A DNA stretch of 60,000 nt from Owenia fusiformis. Taxonomy: Eukaryota > Annelida > Polychaeta > Sabellida > Oweniidae. The translations under genes and the position numbers were made by a program. The stretch is taken from positions 5,957,098 to 6,017,097 of the forward strand of contig CAIIXF020000001.1 in assembly GCA_903813345.2 (NCBI GenBank). Reading direction: 5' to 3'. Numbering within the stretch: position 1 is the stretch's first letter; the number at the start of each line of letters is the position of its first letter. Below are positions 46,896 through 52,061 of the stretch, one piece after another. Below the pieces are notes generated by a model, which was given only the letters and a program-made list of their open reading frames with translations, did no database searches and was not told where the DNA came from.

Positions 46896-48377
46896 AAAAA
46901 TTCAATTATCACAGGTAAGTGAAACAGTCATGAACAATATACCCATTGATCGTGTGAATTCACAGAAACACTTAGGATTTATATTTGACAAGCACTTGAC
47001 AAATGAAGCACACATCTTGTCAATTCGAGATAAAGTAAATAAAATGATCAATCCGCTTAAGTCTCTACAACGAAATCTTACATCTAAATCTTTGGAAACT
47101 ATTTTTGTATCATTCATAAGACCACATTTTGAATATGGTGCCATTATTTTTAACTCTTCGAATAAATACCTTCTCAATATTTTGAACCAATGCTTTTACC
47201 AAGCAGCACTTATCTGTAGCGGCTGTATTCATGGAAGCAGCACAGAAAAAGTCATTGATACACTTGCATGGACACCTCTTGAGACCAGAAGGGATATGCA
47301 AATTTTGAGATTTATGTATCGCGTAAATCACAATTTATGTCCAAAATACATTACCGATATTTTTGAGCCTTTAAAAATTCAAAATGCAAGAACATTAAGA
47401 CATAAGATAGACTATAGATTGCCCGCAAAATGCTCAGATAAATTGAAAAAGTCGCCAGCTTTTAATGCTGCCTCACTGTGGAACAGAGCTCCACAATATC
47501 TAAAAGAAAGTCCAAGTCTTCCTATCTTTAAAAGTCGCCAAAAAAAACTTATCCAAGAATCAAAACCTAAATTTGACCCTACAACCAAACTAAAGCTTAC
47601 CAGGAACTTAGAAATCGTACTAAACAGATTCAGAGTAGATCTGATTTTTAAAGCCCAACTATATGCACACAACTTTACCACTTTAAACACTCCCAACTGT
47701 GCATGTGGATTACCTGAAACCCCAAAACATGTCTTTTTTAGATGCCCTCAAAATCTTGCAAGCAGAACAATGTTTTTTAATAAAATCTCAATATACAAAC
47801 CAAACACTATCAAAAATGAAAACCAAATTATGCATTTTTTGAAATATGGAAGTAATGACCTTTCAATCCTTCAAAAGAATGAACTTTTTGAAAACGTTGC
47901 AAACTTTATCCAAGAAAATATGAAATAAGACCCCTTCCATAGTTTTTCTGTATCATCCTCATCTCCCTTTTTGCCCTCATGGAACCAAAAACTTGACACC
48001 TAACTCTCATTCTTAGCCAGACACCCCCAGTTCTTCTATGCCACAATGGACAAAATGCTGTTCCTAATTGTATAAAATATAAATTATGTATTTAAGCTTG
48101 GCCTATAATGCCACTAGGCGATTGGCAAGCAATTCGATGTAAATTTGAATATCATGAAATAAATAGTTTATCATATATAAAAAAAAAAAAAATATATGTT
48201 TATTTACTTATTCCTATTTCCAGAGAAACAGTCGAGGTAGTGTCAATCCCACTGATGCCTTCAGGTTTTCTGTGGAGGAGCGTATACAGTGCTCTCAGTC
48301 CAAAAAGGTGCGCTACACCAACAGAGATGAGTTCATCTTGGAGTTGCCTATACCTCTAGAAGCTGCTACTAACAAGG
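23056..48377 (+). CDS. USP5 (isopeptidase T), first 12 coding exons, partial
   Basis: USP5 is a cysteine deubiquitinase that binds the free C-terminus of unanchored polyubiquitin and disassembles it to monomers. Exons: 23056-23154, 30731-30856, 31744-31798, 33103-33221, 33876-33982, 34304-34539, 36755-36849, 37041-37234, 37724-37795, 38120-38225, 38646-38768 and 48224-48377. All phases agree, giving 495 codons plus one base. Visible: N-terminal zinc-finger-like region ([13 protein letters not shown]); ZnF-UBP with C190, C193, C210 and H223 and the ubiquitin-tail Arg at 212; catalytic Cys-box [13 protein letters not shown] with C326; QQD box KRQQDAQEY. Each is offset by 9 from human numbering. 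The rest of the catalytic domain, both UBA domains and the His box were not found by 60,000 and must lie beyond it. Start chosen at the family's M-A start in context AAAATGG. Confidence 0.95.
24002..24036 (+). other. Possible alternative first exon in USP5 intron 1
   Basis: ATG at 24002 starts [11 protein letters not shown] and runs into a strong donor (GATTG|GTAAGT). The local sequence is less AT-rich than its surroundings. It could be an alternative promoter exon of USP5, a foreign first exon or chance; no downstream partner was identified. Confidence 0.2.
24994..25007. promoter_or_regulatory. RFX X-box palindrome in repeat
   Basis: GTTGCCATGGCAAC is a perfect X-box palindrome. It lies in a repeat found again, inverted, at about 26180-26260. 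Confidence 0.5.
25060..25860 (-). pseudogene. L1-type LINE, 5'-truncated ORF2 C-terminus
   Basis: A 156-codon open frame (25721-25251) reads [20 protein letters not shown], then [21 protein letters not shown] and NIWNTCDCN: the C-terminal helix and C-x2-C zinc knuckle region of L1/Tx1-type ORF2. The conserved His/Cys pattern is slightly shifted. A T-rich run near 25057-25065 on the plus strand is the probable poly(A) tail. Everything upstream of the C-terminus is missing. It lies in USP5 intron 1 in the opposite orientation. Confidence 0.65.
26238..26251. promoter_or_regulatory. RFX X-box-like palindrome, second repeat copy
   Basis: GTTGCCATGGTAAC within a segment (GGTCTGGGTGTTTTTTGCTC ... 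TTTACCCATTTCCACG) that is the inverse of the segment around 24950-25070. Confidence 0.45.
26266..26624. mobile_element. TIR-like element rich in TACCGTAAA
   Basis: ACCTGCCAAC at the left and GGCAGGT at the right suggest short inverted ends. Between them TACCGTA or its close variants recurs at least seven times. No ORF. The boundaries are approximate. Confidence 0.4.
27305..28282. mobile_element. Large foldback element, about 1 kb
   Basis: TAAGGTGCCATGGAAGTTAA at the left and GTTAACTTCCATGGCACTTTA (in two parts) at the right start inverted arms. The arms continue with AACAGGAAGTGA, GACCTCCAGTCAA and CCAGGATCACAATG and their inverses. The left arm is interrupted by a separate MITE at 27438-27648. 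A shorter relative is at 7228-7410. No transposase. It lies in USP5 intron 1. Confidence 0.7.
27438..27648. mobile_element. MITE, 211 bp, nested in foldback, 5-bp target duplication
   Basis: Ends CACACTACTATACCT and AGGTATAGTAGTGTG are perfect inverses, flanked by ATCAT at 27433-27437 and 27649-27653. It interrupts the arm of the larger foldback; the opposite arm lacks it. Confidence 0.8.
28300..29040. other. No gene recognised (USP5 intron 1)
   Basis: AT-rich, without an exon-like segment. TAAATGGAAATATAACACTTCCGGG-type phrases (shown in part) occur twice, near 28627 and 28810, hinting at an old duplication. Confidence 0.35.
29050..29530 (+). pseudogene. LINE 3' fragment, L1-type
   Basis: One frame reads [20 protein letters not shown] and [17 protein letters not shown]: the C-x2-C-x7-H-x4-C knuckle followed by the IW helix of L1/Tx1-type ORF2. 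Stops follow and an A-rich tail is present near 29518-29530. Severely 5' truncated. In USP5 intron 1. Confidence 0.6.
29545..30607. other. No gene recognised (USP5 intron 1)
   Basis: The segment 30470-30560 (AACCTAGTCGGGGCCACATA, GATAAGAAATAAGGCCCAGA) resembles inverted sequence around 23440-23510, so both are probably ends of one repeat family. Nothing else recognised. Confidence 0.35.
30731..30856 (+). CDS. USP5 exon 2
   Basis: 42 codons ([20 protein letters not shown]... to RRIKKE), acceptor ATTTGCAG, donor GAA|GTAAGT, phase 0. A repeat end (GGGCTCACACAGTGAGCC) lies 120 bases upstream. Confidence 0.92.
31030..31445. repeat. Degenerate tandem repeat, unit about 110 bp
   Basis: Three to four units share CTACAAGTTCTCAGAA, CAAATCTGACCTTAGATTTG and TTTTTCAACTTGCTTCAAA. 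The same phrases occur in the large repeat at 52062-53711. Confidence 0.6.
31744..31798 (+). CDS. USP5 exon 3
   Basis: [18 protein letters not shown] plus one base of a Gly codon; acceptor GGTTTTAG, donor TTG|GTAAGT. Confidence 0.9.
32270..33060 (+). pseudogene. CR1/L2-type LINE 3' end in USP5 intron 3
   Basis: The frame from 32351 reads [19 protein letters not shown], then [20 protein letters not shown] and [18 protein letters not shown], typical of the region after the reverse transcriptase in CR1/L2-group LINEs. The conserved end ([20 protein letters not shown]) is reached after a frame shift near 32740, stop at 32833-32835. The 3' end is a GAAGTGAATTGAAATTGAAT-like tail at about 33040-33066, typical of such elements instead of poly(A). 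5' truncated and inactive. The tail ends about 40 bases before USP5 exon 4. Confidence 0.7.
33103..33221 (+). CDS. USP5 exon 4
   Basis: [20 protein letters not shown] ... IPMM, joining exon 3 in phase (the Gly codon is split). The acceptor TTGAAG has almost no pyrimidine tract. Donor ATG|GTGAGT. Confidence 0.88.
33876..33982 (+). CDS. USP5 exon 5
   Basis: Ala-rich linker ([20 protein letters not shown]...) to EGEKRVIS; ends two bases into an Arg codon. Acceptor TGTTTTAG, donor GAG|GTGTGT. The linker is more Ala-rich than in human USP5. Confidence 0.88.
34304..34539 (+). CDS. USP5 exon 6 (ZnF-UBP)
   Basis: Encodes [21 protein letters not shown]190-SR-C193, [13 protein letters not shown]210GR and GSGGNNH223AVEHY, the complete zinc-binding core and ubiquitin C-terminus pocket. 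Acceptor CACCTGTCTAG, donor GCAG|GTATAT. Confidence 0.95.
34575..35716. mobile_element. TIR element hosting a nested piggyBac-like insertion
   Basis: TACTGTAAAACG (34575-34586) and CGTTTTACAGTA (35705-35716) are perfect 12-base inverted ends. The inner flanks share GTTAGCGA / TCGCTAA motifs. Removing the nested element at 34662-35356 leaves about 445 bp. No transposase. In USP5 intron 6. Confidence 0.65.
34658..35360. mobile_element. piggyBac-like non-autonomous element with TTAA duplication
   Basis: CCTTTAGCGTGCTGCC at 34662 and GGCAGCATGGTAAAGG ending at 35356 are inverted repeats matching at 14 of 16 positions, each flanked by TTAA (34658-34661 and 35357-35360). TTAA targets and CCTTT-type ends are hallmarks of piggyBac. 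Inside, ATG at 34922 opens a short acidic frame ([20 protein letters not shown]...) ending at a stop about 32 codons later, resembling the acidic N-terminus of piggyBac transposases. The catalytic part is deleted. Confidence 0.75.
35811..36280 (+). mobile_element. AT-rich non-autonomous element, copy 1
   Basis: Runs from ATTATACCACTCTAAGTCCA to GAACCATTATATAACCTCAT. It contains GTATACAACTCCTCCGTATA, GTGCATTCTGGGAACTAATG and GATATACAG blocks that recur, in reverse orientation, at 53748-54290. Several internal short inverted repeats (TATACTCTCGTGAGAATATA). No ORF. In USP5 intron 6. Confidence 0.65.
36755..36849 (+). CDS. USP5 exon 7
   Basis: [20 protein letters not shown] ... MQK, completing the split Asp codon; acceptor ACTTGCAG, donor AAG|GTAACT. 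Confidence 0.92.
37041..37234 (+). CDS. USP5 exon 8 (catalytic Cys box)
   Basis: [19 protein letters not shown] ... [14 protein letters not shown]326[10 protein letters not shown] ... FKA plus two bases of an Arg codon. Acceptor TATTATAG, donor TAG|GTGTGT. The Cys-box is intact. Confidence 0.95.
37724..37795 (+). CDS. USP5 exon 9
   Basis: [20 protein letters not shown] ... SLQ and two bases; acceptor TTATAAG, donor AAT|GTAAGT. Confidence 0.9.
38120..38225 (+). CDS. USP5 exon 10
   Basis: [20 protein letters not shown] ... [11 protein letters not shown]; acceptor GTAAACAG, donor GTG|GTAAGT. Confidence 0.9.
38646..38768 (+). CDS. USP5 exon 11 (QQD box)
   Basis: [20 protein letters not shown] ... 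[20 protein letters not shown]; 41 codons, phase 0; donor GAG|GTAAGA. Acceptor GATTTAAG is modest. The following intron is 9.45 kb because of the nested LINEs. Confidence 0.93.
38770..40212. other. USP5 intron 11, no gene recognised before the LINE
   Basis: AT-rich, a G-run near 39443-39451, no exon. The 5' boundary of the outer LINE could lie somewhere in the last part of this stretch but could not be placed. Confidence 0.35.
40213..42690 (+). CDS. CR1/L2-type LINE ORF2, N-terminal part (endonuclease + RT), frame-broken
   Basis: 825 codons. Residues about 50-130 hold three or four hydrophobic segments ([33 protein letters not shown]). They are followed by [15 protein letters not shown], with G144-D-V-H-P-N-P-G151-Q152 resembling 2A self-separating peptides. 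The endonuclease follows ([48 protein letters not shown]). The RT begins near [20 protein letters not shown] and runs through [20 protein letters not shown] and [16 protein letters not shown]. The frame is lost at the six-A run 42627-42632: the conserved GVPQGS(I/L)LGPLLF segment is encoded one frame over. The ATG has a good context (AATTGGGT upstream is AT-rich, first Met used); an earlier ORF1 was not seen. Confidence 0.85.
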   Translation: MELGNAGITLQLWRARIGMFCCGNRGSTCKNDISALSIHTIADTCRSMIHSNFSIMFMFIIWLTLLKPYFNNLFLIVLFISHLLFTTCLVPGAVLIFLYGNTKRLNIYALLQSLICISSVFLVPGSGTYAFNPTLSKLLLMLAGDVHPNPGQLHNNEINDLSFMFSNINSIFADSGARFEDLKQRAFDLKPGVIALCEAGNFINKPTDFDLRLGNFKHPVFSNLGRGLAIYVHDDVPSKPLSPDLYIKDLDILFTELTCDHKSILFGVCYRSPSQNAEETRAYFNRLNRQLDIIQNSTKKFDHILLMGDLNAKHPNWYKNDKNLAGELFLETLNTNCFDQIVDQPTRITSTSSTCIDHIFTNSCEQVKSWSVIDPIGRSDHGTLLASLNLSKPRHPPIRRIVWQYDRANPEDLNNVIRNTDWQSILNSQDIDTLTSTFTETLWSVYKDQIPNNFKITKSNDQPWFNEKLRVESIKKRSLYKRYQKNSNPINDQLYKTQAELVTNLIKEAKLRHENKIFESVEKLNKNDKNFWKLITCLIGKGKAHSNIPALFNSNGDPITSNFDKATSFLNFFVEKYKNDTPLNYEPIFPMRTNSFLMSIQTNFEEVMKIILKLDSSKACGPDKITNKMLLMTAHTISPPLADLFNKLLKNCTFPNSWKIGNICPIHKKNNKSEISNYRPITLLSCLSKIFETIVADRIKNHLISNDLLFKFQSGFLPGHSTQAQLVAIEHLIQTNLDKGKGIKALFLDIASAFDCVPHRLLLLKTKSYGIGGQVLKMLKSYLNDRRVRVTIAGTSSHLSEPNALKKRCPTGVNIRPLAFPFIYK
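42635..42895 (+). CDS. LINE ORF2 continuation after the frameshift (YADD motif)
   Basis: Plus one frame: [20 protein letters not shown], then [13 protein letters not shown] with the catalytic YADD, then [20 protein letters not shown]. It ends at the insertion point of the nested LINE (42895); the same frame sense resumes at 46906. Confidence 0.8.
42881..42895. repeat. Target site duplication, left copy
   Basis: AAGTCAAAAATTCAA, identical to 46891-46905 at the other end of the nested LINE. The 15-base duplication is a target-primed reverse transcription footprint. Confidence 0.85.
42896..46890 (+). mobile_element. Nested L1/Tx1-type LINE insertion, 5'-truncated, with poly(A) tail
   Basis: A 3,995-bp insertion between 15-base target duplications. 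The left edge falls inside the endonuclease coding region ([20 protein letters not shown]), so ORF1 and the start of ORF2 are missing. The right edge is a pure A run of about 34 bases (46857-46890). The pure tail, perfect duplications and unbroken ORF indicate a recent event. Confidence 0.9.
42898..46560 (+). CDS. L1/Tx1-type ORF2, open, N-terminally truncated
   Basis: Open from the left edge to TAA at 46558-46560; the first internal Met (43054) gives 1,168 residues. Residue numbers count from it. Endonuclease remnant: ICFLQET before the Met, then [29 protein letters not shown] and [79 protein letters not shown] and [11 protein letters not shown] (Y632). C-terminal knuckle C1057-PN-C1060-x7-H1068-x4-C1073, then a helical tail. 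No stop or frameshift over about 1,220 codons. Lacks ORF1, promoter and the N-terminal catalytic residues of the endonuclease, so it cannot move by itself. Confidence 0.9.
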   Translation, partial: KRANIFRWLKNHAVDICFLQETFSVKKVEQQWKNEWNSECFYSHGSNHSKGVMILFNKKLDYEILGMVKDDNGRLLLINMKIEETEYSLLNLYSPNDVKQQVEFYRNVNQKLNQHSMENIIICGDLNCALSNIDKRGGKEVTDKIKVIEEINIIKRSHDLCDIWRYQHPNDRRFTWHNPGYTIQCRLDYIFVSSHLIDSSTSDIITAPSPDHLATNLVIQTKDFKRKGKGFWKLNTSLLNDPKFKENIISEVNRIKEEYNNIDDDRLKWDMYKMSIKNACIKFSKQIAQNKRDEEKKVLMEANLAQLKFDKDPSCDNKNELNKIKLKLDIIQDRKTKGHILRSKARYYEEGEHSTKYFFNLEKKNNINKVITKLQNENNEIITEPKNILESERLFYKKLYTSTKAITNSKEQQENPFFNKDNVPKINENDREKLNSKITEEECHKIVKSFKKNKTPGIDGFQAEFYLTFWNQIKDQLMKCFEKAILEGELSITQRRGIISLIPKKSKNRMKLANWRPLSLLNTDYKIFTKIYAERLKGILHKIISTDQTGYIKDRFIGTNVRLLNDLLKYSDEKNEKGLFLFVDFQKAYDSIEWHFIEDTIKAFGLGDKFLNIFKTIYKNSESCLSNNGEHSEFFKLERGVRQGDPLSGILFIMAIETLSIAIKKKIEVKGMTINNQTIKLTQYADDMTLILRDKDSTKEALKLFRLFEYHSGLKLNKDKCEILWIGRDKDKNEDIENIRSVRKSTALGYCFSHLRIISEEVNIKQKIEKIKSKLNIWTGRNLTIQGRILLVKSIGISQIINIASVTTIPDKYIQEIDNIIFNFIWNNKPPKIKRKTIIGLYEQGGLQMAEFRIINKAMKTAWVRRLSNEDTDANWKIIPHYHLNKLGGNYLFDCRYNIEKLKIKNELPDFYIEVLEGWSKIQENTLNVPDNKIVIQEEQIWNNKNILIGEKSFFFPRWYNKNIKQIKDIITEDGTFLTKQEIENKYNIDIQDLDYNGLLTAVPTTWKRELKNFEKVETTTNRDNTIKPMNITCKIAKKIFTAKEFVAPTGIQHLKNDLTDEDIKSTFMLPRKVTKNVNLQIFQFKILHNILVCQKTLHKMGIKDSPKCPNCNQIQDIKHMLVECKYVNCIWQSFSEIMEKVGYKARLSDKDKLYGHKPKDDEYDNFNFGIILVKYFIYKNFLGEQLLNVQSMKNFLKHYIEVVTYNKVENKLTEIYDRL
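46891..46905. repeat. Target site duplication, right copy
   Basis: AAGTCAAAAATTCAA directly after the A run. Its first two A residues could belong to the tail, so the duplication is 13-15 bases. Confidence 0.85.
46906..47928 (+). CDS. CR1/L2-type LINE ORF2, C-terminal part after the insertion
   Basis: Continues exactly in frame from the segment ending at 42895 (…HKSKIQ | LSQVSETV…). Shows the post-RT thumb ([15 protein letters not shown]), [59 protein letters not shown] and a C-terminal [17 protein letters not shown] zinc-binding-like motif (C-x-C-x7-H-x4-C). Stop TAA at 47926-47928. The open frame can be extended upstream to 46780 only by reading the nested LINE's 3' UTR and poly(A), which is artificial. 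Confidence 0.85.
   Translation, partial: LSQVSETVMNNIPIDRVNSQKHLGFIFDKHLTNEAHILSIRDKVNKMINPLKSLQRNLTSKSLETIFVSFIRPHFEYGAIIFNSSNKYLLNILNQCFYQAALICSGCIHGSSTEKVIDTLAWTPLETRRDMQILRFMYRVNHNLCPKYITDIFEPLKIQNARTLRHKIDYRLPAKCSDKLKKSPAFNAASLWNRAPQYLKESPSLPIFKSRQKKLIQESKPKFDPTTKLKLTRNLEIVLNRFRVDLIFKAQLYAHNFTTLNTPNCACGLPETPKHVFFRCPQNLASRTMFFNKISIYKPNTIKNENQIMHFLKYGSNDLSILQKNELFENVANFIQENMK
48224..48377 (+). CDS. USP5 exon 12 (last one found)
   Basis: [20 protein letters not shown] ... [12 protein letters not shown] plus one base; acceptor CTATTTCCAG, donor AAGG|GTGAGT. Matches the human segment with VEEKIKC and LPVPMDAALNK. Confidence 0.93.
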
Positions 48378-48399
48378 GTGAGTATTAGAGGGGGAAGGG

Positions 48400-49785
48400 C
48401 AGGGTTAATGCACAGGATCACATTAATGTCCCAAAACATTTCAATGGTGTCTCGAAACATTTTTATTTCAGATTTACCCCCTCGGCTAAAATGCAATTGA
48501 ACATTGGCTGTCCAAGTTTGTATAAGACTTAGTATAAATATAATATATTGTTCCGTTTAATGAATACAGTAGCAGAACACAACTTTATGCATTGCATAAC
48601 TTGTAGTAGAATGAAATATCAAAACCAATACAAAATGTAATACGGTGTTCAATAACTATAGAAATAAGAAATAGTGGAAAGCTTTGTGGAAAAGTATGAG
48701 ATAGCTTTCAGGTGTTGCTGTAGCCAACTATTGTTTAAAAATGTTTGAATTTAAACCAAGAGTATTGTGCTTTATAAATCCTTTTTTTGAAATGATACTG
48801 TGGATGGTTGGTTATCAACATATTGACCATATCATTAGAACAAGGATATCTTACACTTGGTTTCTGCTTGTGTTTAACTTTCAGTTCAAAAATATTTTCT
48901 TGTCATCTTGATTAATACAATTATGTAACTACAGTGTATATCCATAAGGGTGTCAGTTGCCTGTACACTGAACATTGATAAAATTGATAAACTACTGTGC
49001 AAACTGTTAATGTAAAAATAATGTCATTATTTGAATGAAAAACAGCTACCATTAGATAGATTATCAGAAAGGTTTGATTAAATCTGGCAATTTGAAAATC
49101 TTTATTTTTTGTATCACTGCCATATTGGATTTATAGCATGTCTTACCCATCATCGAACTCATCAAACAGAAGTCAGTTAACATTAAAAATCATTAACGGT
49201 AGGTTAGTTTTCAAAGTTTTACCATATTTAAAACACCATCCTACATATTAAGTTTGCTCTCATAGATGCTATTGATATTTAGAAAGAGTATATTTGAACT
49301 GTCAACTGCCAATTTGCTTTTTCCTACAAATCAAAATATTGAAATTGTTCTGAAACTGACAACGAGACTGACTGATATCTTCACTTTTCTGAATTCTTTA
49401 AACTCTACAGATGACATTCCAAGTCGTTATGTCATACATTTTAAAGACAGAAATGAATAAGACCTCCCATGTATGTATTATCAAGAGCTACAATTTGTTC
49501 TTATTAATCATTACAAGTTGTCAGGAACTGATCCAATATATTTAACTGATTAATAGCTATAATAGACTTTTGTTATTAATTCTTGGAGATTATTGAGTTC
49601 TGCAAGACCCAAAGAAGCTTCAATAACTGAATTTTAACCTGCTTTAAAGATAATCAAGTTTAGTATAATGTCATATTAATGATATTTCTGATCTAAATAT
49701 TTCAGATTTGCACATAACGATGTCAACCATATTCTGAACATTTAAACATAGATAGATCTTGTGAAGCACTTGCACATACAATGTT
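48400..49785. other. USP5 intron 12, no gene recognised
   Basis: AT-rich; short frames only. No segment resembling the next USP5 exon was found. Confidence 0.4.
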
Positions 49786-50755
49786 ACACAACACTTACAC
49801 AATGTTACACATATTCTGAACCACTTACAGTACACTTAAACATTGTTACATATATTCTGAACCACTTACAATACACTTAAACAATGTTACACATATTCTG
49901 AACCACTTACAGTACACTTAAAAAATGTTACACATATTCTGAACCACTTACAGTTCACTTAAACAATGTTACATATATTCTGAACCACTTACAATACACT
50001 TAAACAATGTTACACATATTCTGAACCACTTACAGTACACTTAAAAAATGTTACACATATTCTGAACCACTTACAGTTCACTTACACAATGTTACATATA
50101 TTCTGAATCACTTGCTGAGTACACTTAAATAATGTTACACATATTCTGAACCACTTACACTACACTTAAACAATGTTACACATATTCTGAACCACTTACA
50201 GCATACTTAAACAATGTTACACAATGTTACATATATTCTGAATCACTTGCTGAGTACACTTAAACAATGTTACATATATTCTGAACCACTTACAGTACAC
50301 TTAAACAATGTTACACATATTCTGAACCATTTACAGTGCACTTAAACAATGTTACACATATTCTGAACCACGTACAGTACACTTACACAATGTTACACAT
50401 ATTCTGAACCACTTACAGTACACTTAAACATTGTTACATATATTCTGAACCACTTACAGTACACTTAAACAATGTTACACATATTCTGAACCACTTACAG
50501 TACACTTAAACAATGTTACACATATTCTGAACCACTTACAGTACACTTAAATAATGTTACACATATTCTGAACCACTTACAGTACACTTACACAATGTTA
50601 CACATATTCTGAACCACTTACAGTACACTTAAACATTGTTACATATATTCTGAACCACTTACAGTACACTTAAACAATGTTACATATATTCTGAATCACT
50701 TGCTGAGTATACTTAAACATTGTTATATTCTGAACCACTTAAATTCACACTGTTA
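49786..50755. repeat. Minisatellite, about 23 units of 42 bp
   Basis: The unit reads CACTTACAGTACACTTAAA, then CAATGTTACACATATTCTGAAC (given in two parts). Variants replace ACACAT by ACATAT, CAATG by ATTG or AAATG, and insert CTTGCTGAGT in four units. Higher-order patterns of variant units are visible. Confidence 0.9.
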
Positions 50756-50759
50756 TAGA

Positions 50760-52060
50760 TATTTTGTACCACTTACACATTCACATGAGTCACACATGTA
50801 CTAAACCTGACTTAGTTATCATCGTGCTTAATGTCCCCTATTATATCAGGTGTTGGCATCTGTTAATCAGTTTTAGTATAAAAATAGCTTGTCTGGGTGT
50901 TAGGTCTGTTGACTTGTTTCATTGTTGTCTTTACCCAAAATCTGTTCTGTCCAAAATTCAGTTTGGAAGGATTAATGATGCCTTTAAGTGAAAGTGATAA
51001 GGCTACTATTAAATACTGTTTCAAGGTGAAAGGATGGGGTCGGAGATGAATTGCAAAGGAATGATATCATTGGAAGAAATGTTCAACAAAAATGGCTTCT
51101 TTCAGATTGTAATGTGACATTTCCATTGATATTGGATATTTTGGCATACTGTTTTTAATTTGAGAATACATGCATGCTATGTCACAGATCTCTTTTAAAT
51201 TTATTATCTCATTATTGATACCATACAGTTCCTCAATAAAAAATTTCAAATTATTTGGCTTCTCTCTTGCCGAGAAAAAATTTGTCAAAAGTCAATTCAT
51301 TTTTTGGGACACCCAATATATACAGTATATAAAAGTCGTCAATCTGTCCAGGCAATTAAACAGGTACAGCATATGAAACTACATGTATGATATTAATATG
51401 GTTATAATACAACATTTTTTTTAAACACTTTTTTTCATCACTAACACGTATGTATGTCTGTCCTGGTGATAACTCAAATACCATTATCCTGATTTTGTTC
51501 ATATTTTGTACACATGTGCCATATGGGAGTAGAAGTTCTGCCTGAAAGCAGGTTTTCAAAATGGCTGCTTCAGGCTTGTTTTTTAAAAGTGGCAGCCATT
51601 TTAGTGCTGATCTTACAGTAATTTAGGTACTGTATATATAACTGTAATAGCGATATGTTTTAAATGTAAAAAAGTTATATAGGACATTAATAAAGCTAGA
51701 AAAGTAGTAATTTCAAGAAATAAATGGCAGTCATATTGAGAAATGGTGGCTATATTACGATTGAAAAGTAGTGGAGCGATTTTGGCCTTTCTTAAATGTG
51801 TTATTTTATGATATTTGCTATACATTTCGCTTGTAAAAATGCCAGCCATGGCTATTCGATTAGATTTGCTATGCTTTGGCGTTGCTGTTGTGTAGTTAAC
51901 TATGCGATGATGTCAAAGGAAAATTGTTGATTGGATATTACAACTCTGAAGAGTTTTAAGTTATTGGAAATAAAGTCAAGTTACATCTCTTATCATGTCA
52001 TATATACACATCATCCCATCCCTCTGTTTGCTCTCCCCCTCCTTTCAATTTTAATAATTT
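50760..52060. other. No gene recognised
   Basis: Contains GGCAGCCATTTTAGTG and AAAATGGCTGCTTC repeat phrases near 51557-51605. A possible X-element remnant but no clear borders. Confidence 0.35.
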
Positions 52061-52061
52061 T

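Larger units (their letters stand above)
40213..48192 (+). mobile_element. CR1/L2-type LINE, nearly complete, split by a nested L1-type LINE
   Basis: Reading on the plus strand: an ORF with N-terminal hydrophobic segments and a 2A-like motif, an APE-type endonuclease, a reverse transcriptase (frame broken once) and a C-terminal domain that resumes after the insertion at 42896-46890. The last codons are at 47926-47928, followed by a 3' UTR and an ATATAA/A-rich tail to about 48192, only 30 bases before USP5 exon 12. It is in the same orientation as USP5. Confidence 0.85.

Noticed and set aside
46780-46905. N-terminal extension of the LINE C-terminal frame, including a Lys run
   Set aside because: Translated from the nested LINE's 3' UTR and poly(A) tail; the true upstream coding is at 42895 and before.
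49786-50755. CRISPR-like regular repeats
   Set aside because: Units are contiguous, without unique spacers, in an animal genome: a minisatellite.
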